Part shown: in pieces, positions 61,557 to 64,000 of the stretch
Layout of the letters: each line of letters starts with the position of its first letter
How positions within the stretch are numbered: position 1 is the stretch's first letter
The notes under the pieces: model-generated
The model's database searches: none
The model's input: the letters and a program-made list of their open reading frames with translations, nothing else
Told to the model about the DNA's origin: nothing
Position numbers and translations under genes: made by a program
Assembly: GCF_018613325.1 (NCBI RefSeq)
Contig: NZ_JAGGQJ010000005.1
Location: 124,001-188,000 of the forward strand
Direction: 5' to 3'
From: Bacillus sp. ISL-34
Lineage (GTDB): Bacteria > Bacillota > Bacilli > Bacillales > DSM-1321
Length of the DNA stretch: 64,000 nucleotides

Positions 61557-62795
61557 TTAATTTTTCCTTTGATTTCTCGGAAAAGTGATTTCAAAACGGG
61601 TCTGTTCATTCTGTTCACTCGTAACCTTGATGTTCCCTTGATGTGTGTTTACAATCCATTTGGCAATGGATAAACCTAAACCGGAGCCTTCATTTGCTGA
61701 ACGGGCTTGCTCCACTTGATAAAAACGGTTAAAAATCAAGGGGAGATCTTCCTGCGGAATGCCTTTTCCATTATCCTCCACAGTAAGAATGATGGATGAA
61801 GCATTCTTGATGCAGGATAGGGAAATTTTCCCGCCCTCCTCGGTAAATTTCATGGCATTATCCACCAAAATCACCAATAGCTGATGAATCCTCTCCTTAT
61901 CCCCATGAAACACCACCTGTTCGGGAGCATGGCAAATGATTGACTTCTCTTGAAAAGAAGCGATATCCGTATACTGTTCCACGATATCCATAAGTAAATC
62001 ATCAAGGAAGAAGTTCGATTTCTTAACCTCCATTTGATTCGAATCCGTTCTAGTCAAGGTCAAAAGTCCGTTAACAAGCTTATTCAATCGCCGGACTTCC
62101 TTCGAAATGATGGATATATCAACGGCTTTTTCCTCGATTGTCGCGTTCGGTGATTGAAATAGCAAATCAGCCCGCGATTGAATGACAGCAAGCGGCGTTC
62201 GTATTTCATGCGAAGCATCCGAGACAAACTGCTGCTGCTGATCCCAGGATTTCTTGACCGGGATCAAAGCCCGTCCTGCCAGAAGATAGCCTGCGCCTAC
62301 CGCCACTAGACTTCCAATTCCTCCACCAACAAACAATATGAGCAGCAAGCGATCAAGCATTTCTTTTTCTGTATCCACATTCTTGATGAATTGTACGGCC
62401 ATCTCACCATAGCCCGTATCGACCTGGGTGGAAAGGGCCCGATACGTGTATCCATTCACCGATATTTCTTCAATTTCATCAAAAGCTTTAGGGAAAAATT
62501 GTTGTTCATTGACCTTAAAAAAATGGTCTACACTCAGTCTTGGCTCAATAATCGTATCATCCGGTCCCCAAATGATGACGCTCGGTCCCGGTCCTAAGAG
62601 AAACTCACCTTGCGGACGTCCGCCTGGCATGCCGCCATTATTGAAATCCCTGTAATCCTTTTTAAGTGAATCATTGACATCCTTATAAATCTGATTTTCC
62701 GTATAGAAATAAATCGTTCTGCTTAATATGGCTATTAAGACAATAAAGACGATAGAATTCAATAATGTTAGTTGAAGCCGTGTTTTTTGGAACAT
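61557..62795 (-). CDS. Sensor histidine kinase
   Basis: 412 residues. Two membrane helices (about 9-29 and 150-172) bound an extracellular domain of about 120 residues. H box VSDASHEIRTPLAVIQSRAD, N box LLVILVDNAMKFTEEG, G boxes VEDNGKGIPQEDL and GSGLGLSIAKWIV are all intact. It begins 11 bp after the response regulator gene, so the two are one operon. A MacB-type ABC transporter lies upstream on the same strand, suggesting an export-linked envelope-stress system. Confidence 0.9.
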   Translation of the reverse strand: MFQKTRLQLTLLNSIVFIVLIAILSRTIYFYTENQIYKDVNDSLKKDYRDFNNGGMPGGRPQGEFLLGPGPSVIIWGPDDTIIEPRLSVDHFFKVNEQQFFPKAFDEIEEISVNGYTYRALSTQVDTGYGEMAVQFIKNVDTEKEMLDRLLLILFVGGGIGSLVAVGAGYLLAGRALIPVKKSWDQQQQFVSDASHEIRTPLAVIQSRADLLFQSPNATIEEKAVDISIISKEVRRLNKLVNGLLTLTRTDSNQMEVKKSNFFLDDLLMDIVEQYTDIASFQEKSIICHAPEQVVFHGDKERIHQLLVILVDNAMKFTEEGGKISLSCIKNASSIILTVEDNGKGIPQEDLPLIFNRFYQVEQARSANEGSGLGLSIAKWIVNTHQGNIKVTSEQNEQTRFEITFPRNQRKN

Positions 62796-62805
62796 AATGA
62801 TCCCC

Positions 62806-63477
62806 TTATGGTTGTTTTAGCATATAACCAATACCGCGTACGGTTTGAATATCTTTATGATAATTGAAAGGTTCAAGCTTTTTTCTAAGATGATGGATGA
62901 ACACTTCCACAATGGCAATCGTCGTATCTGAATCAAACCCCCAAATGCGGTCGAAAATTTGCTCACGGGTCAATATTTTTCCATTATTTTGAATTAAGTA
63001 CTCCAGTAATTCAAACTGTTTCAAGGTCATTTTAATGACCTTTCCATCAACCAAAATATCCTTTTCTTTTTCCAACAGTTCAATATCACGGTATTTCACA
63101 TGCTGCGCAAGTGATATAATGCCGCTCCTTCGAAGCAGGGCACGTATCCTGGCCTTAAGTTCCGGTGCCTGGAACGGCTTGACTAAATAATCATCGCCAC
63201 CCATTTCCAATCCTCTGACACGATCCTCAAGCGCATCTTTTGCCGTCAAAAACAAGACACTTGTATCGATTTTTGCTTCCCTGATTTTCCGTACGATTTC
63301 AAATCCATCGATTCCCGGAAGCATTACATCCAAAATGATGATATCGTATATACTTTGCTGAGCCATGAATAGCCCATCTTCCCCATTATCTGCTGTATCG
63401 ACTTCATATTCATCCGTCAGAATCTGTCGGATCGATTCTAATAATGAAACATTATCTTCTACCACCAAAACCTTCAT
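62806..63477 (-). CDS. OmpR-family response regulator
   Basis: 223 residues: receiver domain (EDN at 7-9, phospho-acceptor in IIILDVMLPGIDGFE, K in VKPFQAPEL) and a winged-helix DNA-binding domain (FELLEYLIQNNGKILTREQ, IVEVFIHHLRKKLEP, VRGIGYML). ATG 63,477 with AGGTACC... and GGGAGG upstream (GGGAGGTACCCTGA). Pairs with the kinase downstream. Confidence 0.92.
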   Translation of the reverse strand: MKVLVVEDNVSLLESIRQILTDEYEVDTADNGEDGLFMAQQSIYDIIILDVMLPGIDGFEIVRKIREAKIDTSVLFLTAKDALEDRVRGLEMGGDDYLVKPFQAPELKARIRALLRRSGIISLAQHVKYRDIELLEKEKDILVDGKVIKMTLKQFELLEYLIQNNGKILTREQIFDRIWGFDSDTTIAIVEVFIHHLRKKLEPFNYHKDIQTVRGIGYMLKQP

Positions 63478-63540
63478 TCAGGGTACCTCCCATCCGCTTC
63501 AATTGTGATATATGTTGATTTTATCCTTTTTCATATGCAA

Positions 63541-63575
63541 AAGAAAGCGGGCTTTTAATCGCCTGCTTTCTCTAA
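63541..63575 (-). terminator. Terminator of the MacB-type permease gene
   Basis: AGAAAGC-GGC / CGCC-GCTTTCT type stem with TTTTAAT loop, 12 bases beyond the permease stop codon. Confidence 0.7.
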
Positions 63576-63586
63576 AAATTGTATGT

Positions 63587-64000
63587 TCATTCGTGACGCA
63601 GTGCTTGGATTGGATTTAACCTGGATGCCTTATTGGCAGGAAATACGCCAAATATTATCCCGATTAAAATGGAGAATAAGAAGGCAAACAGTGTTACCGA
63701 CCATGAATAACTGATCGTTAAACTTGAAAAAGCTGAAATCAATTTTGCGATTCCCAATCCAATTCCAACTCCCAACAATCCCCCTAAGCAGCTCAGGACC
63801 ATCGCTTCAATTAAAAACTGAAGAAGAATCGATTTCCGGTTTGCCCCGATTGCCTTTCTAATCCCGATTTCCTTCGTTCTCTCCGAGACGGAAACCAACA
63901 TGATATTCATGATTCCAATTCCGCCTACCAGTAACGAAATACTGGCAATACCGCCAAGCATGAGTGTGAACGTATCCGACACAGAGCTCATTGTATCCAT
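63587..64000 (-). CDS. MacB/FtsX-type ABC permease, partial (window ends inside it)
   Basis: The C-terminal 137 residues of a MacB-like permease; the N-terminal part lies beyond the window. The FtsX domain is clear: [41 protein letters not shown], then two more helices and [21 protein letters not shown] at the end, the standard MacB C-terminus. Such permeases with an ATPase and a membrane-fusion protein export peptides or lipids. Probably the upstream neighbour of the two-component system's target set. Confidence 0.9.
   Translation of the reverse strand: MDTMSSVSDTFTLMLGGIASISLLVGGIGIMNIMLVSVSERTKEIGIRKAIGANRKSILLQFLIEAMVLSCLGGLLGVGIGLGIAKLISAFSSLTISYSWSVTLFAFLFSILIGIIFGVFPANKASRLNPIQALRHE

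Overview
The window looks like chromosomal DNA of a low-to-moderate GC member of the Bacillaceae. Supporting signs are AGGAGG-type ribosome binding sites, frequent TTG and GTG starts, Bacillus families such as YwbE, YfmM-like ABC-F, an RsbR-like stressosome protein, AbrB and YhfW-like FAD/Rieske oxidoreductase, and a CcpA-type cre site. The genus is an inference; a Peribacillus/Bacillus simplex-like soil organism would fit.

Layout. 0-6.8 kb (minus strand): housekeeping enzymes (PQQ-type sugar dehydrogenase lipoprotein, HAD phosphatase, double P-loop ATPase, YbaK deacylase), then gluconate kinase followed by a frameshifted gluconate permease. 6.8-16.7 kb (minus): a cobalamin salvage operon behind a B12 riboswitch. 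It encodes uptake (BtuF, BtuC, and BtuD fused to CbiZ), side-chain rebuilding and nucleotide loop assembly (CbiB, CobD, CobU, a CobU-like paralogue, CobS, CobC), an adenosyltransferase, and alpha-ribazole salvage (CblT, CblS). No corrin-ring synthesis genes are present. 17.1-21.2 kb: a tRNA-Arg(CCU) gene carrying a decayed 3.9 kb integrated element bounded by 47-bp direct repeats, with an integrase stub, endolysin tail remnants, a subtilase and a small membrane protein. 21.3-28.3 kb: an OatA/YrhL-like acyltransferase, two related micro-ORFs, topoisomerase III and an ABC-F protein.

28.4-40.6 kb is an AT-rich accessory region for peptide signalling and antimicrobial functions. It holds an ABC transporter with a 70-residue, Trp/Tyr/Ala-rich bacteriocin-like peptide; a complete agr-type quorum-sensing locus in the order agrC-agrB-agrD-agrA, whose 39-residue AgrD is short and easily missed; a stand-alone LuxR-type HTH protein transcribed divergently; and a two-component system facing an ABC transporter that is translationally linked to an AbrB paralogue. 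Intergenic repeats of a family dispersed in Bacillus genomes sit at 4, 28 and 40 kb.

40.7-64 kb: a methyltransferase with an unusual N-terminal domain, an APH-type kinase, a DEAD-box helicase with an RGG-like tail and a purine permease; a ParM-like actin and its ParR-like partner preceded by a centromere-like palindrome array; a partial segmental duplication that copied this array in front of a second (intact) FAD/Rieske oxidoreductase, leaving the first as a pseudogene; then YwbE, a SIMPL protein, PurU, a polar amino-acid ABC operon, a free-standing glutaminyl-tRNA synthetase, an RsbR-like protein, an MsrA-MsrB fusion, NupC with a cre site, and a two-component system with a MacB-type permease cut by the window end.
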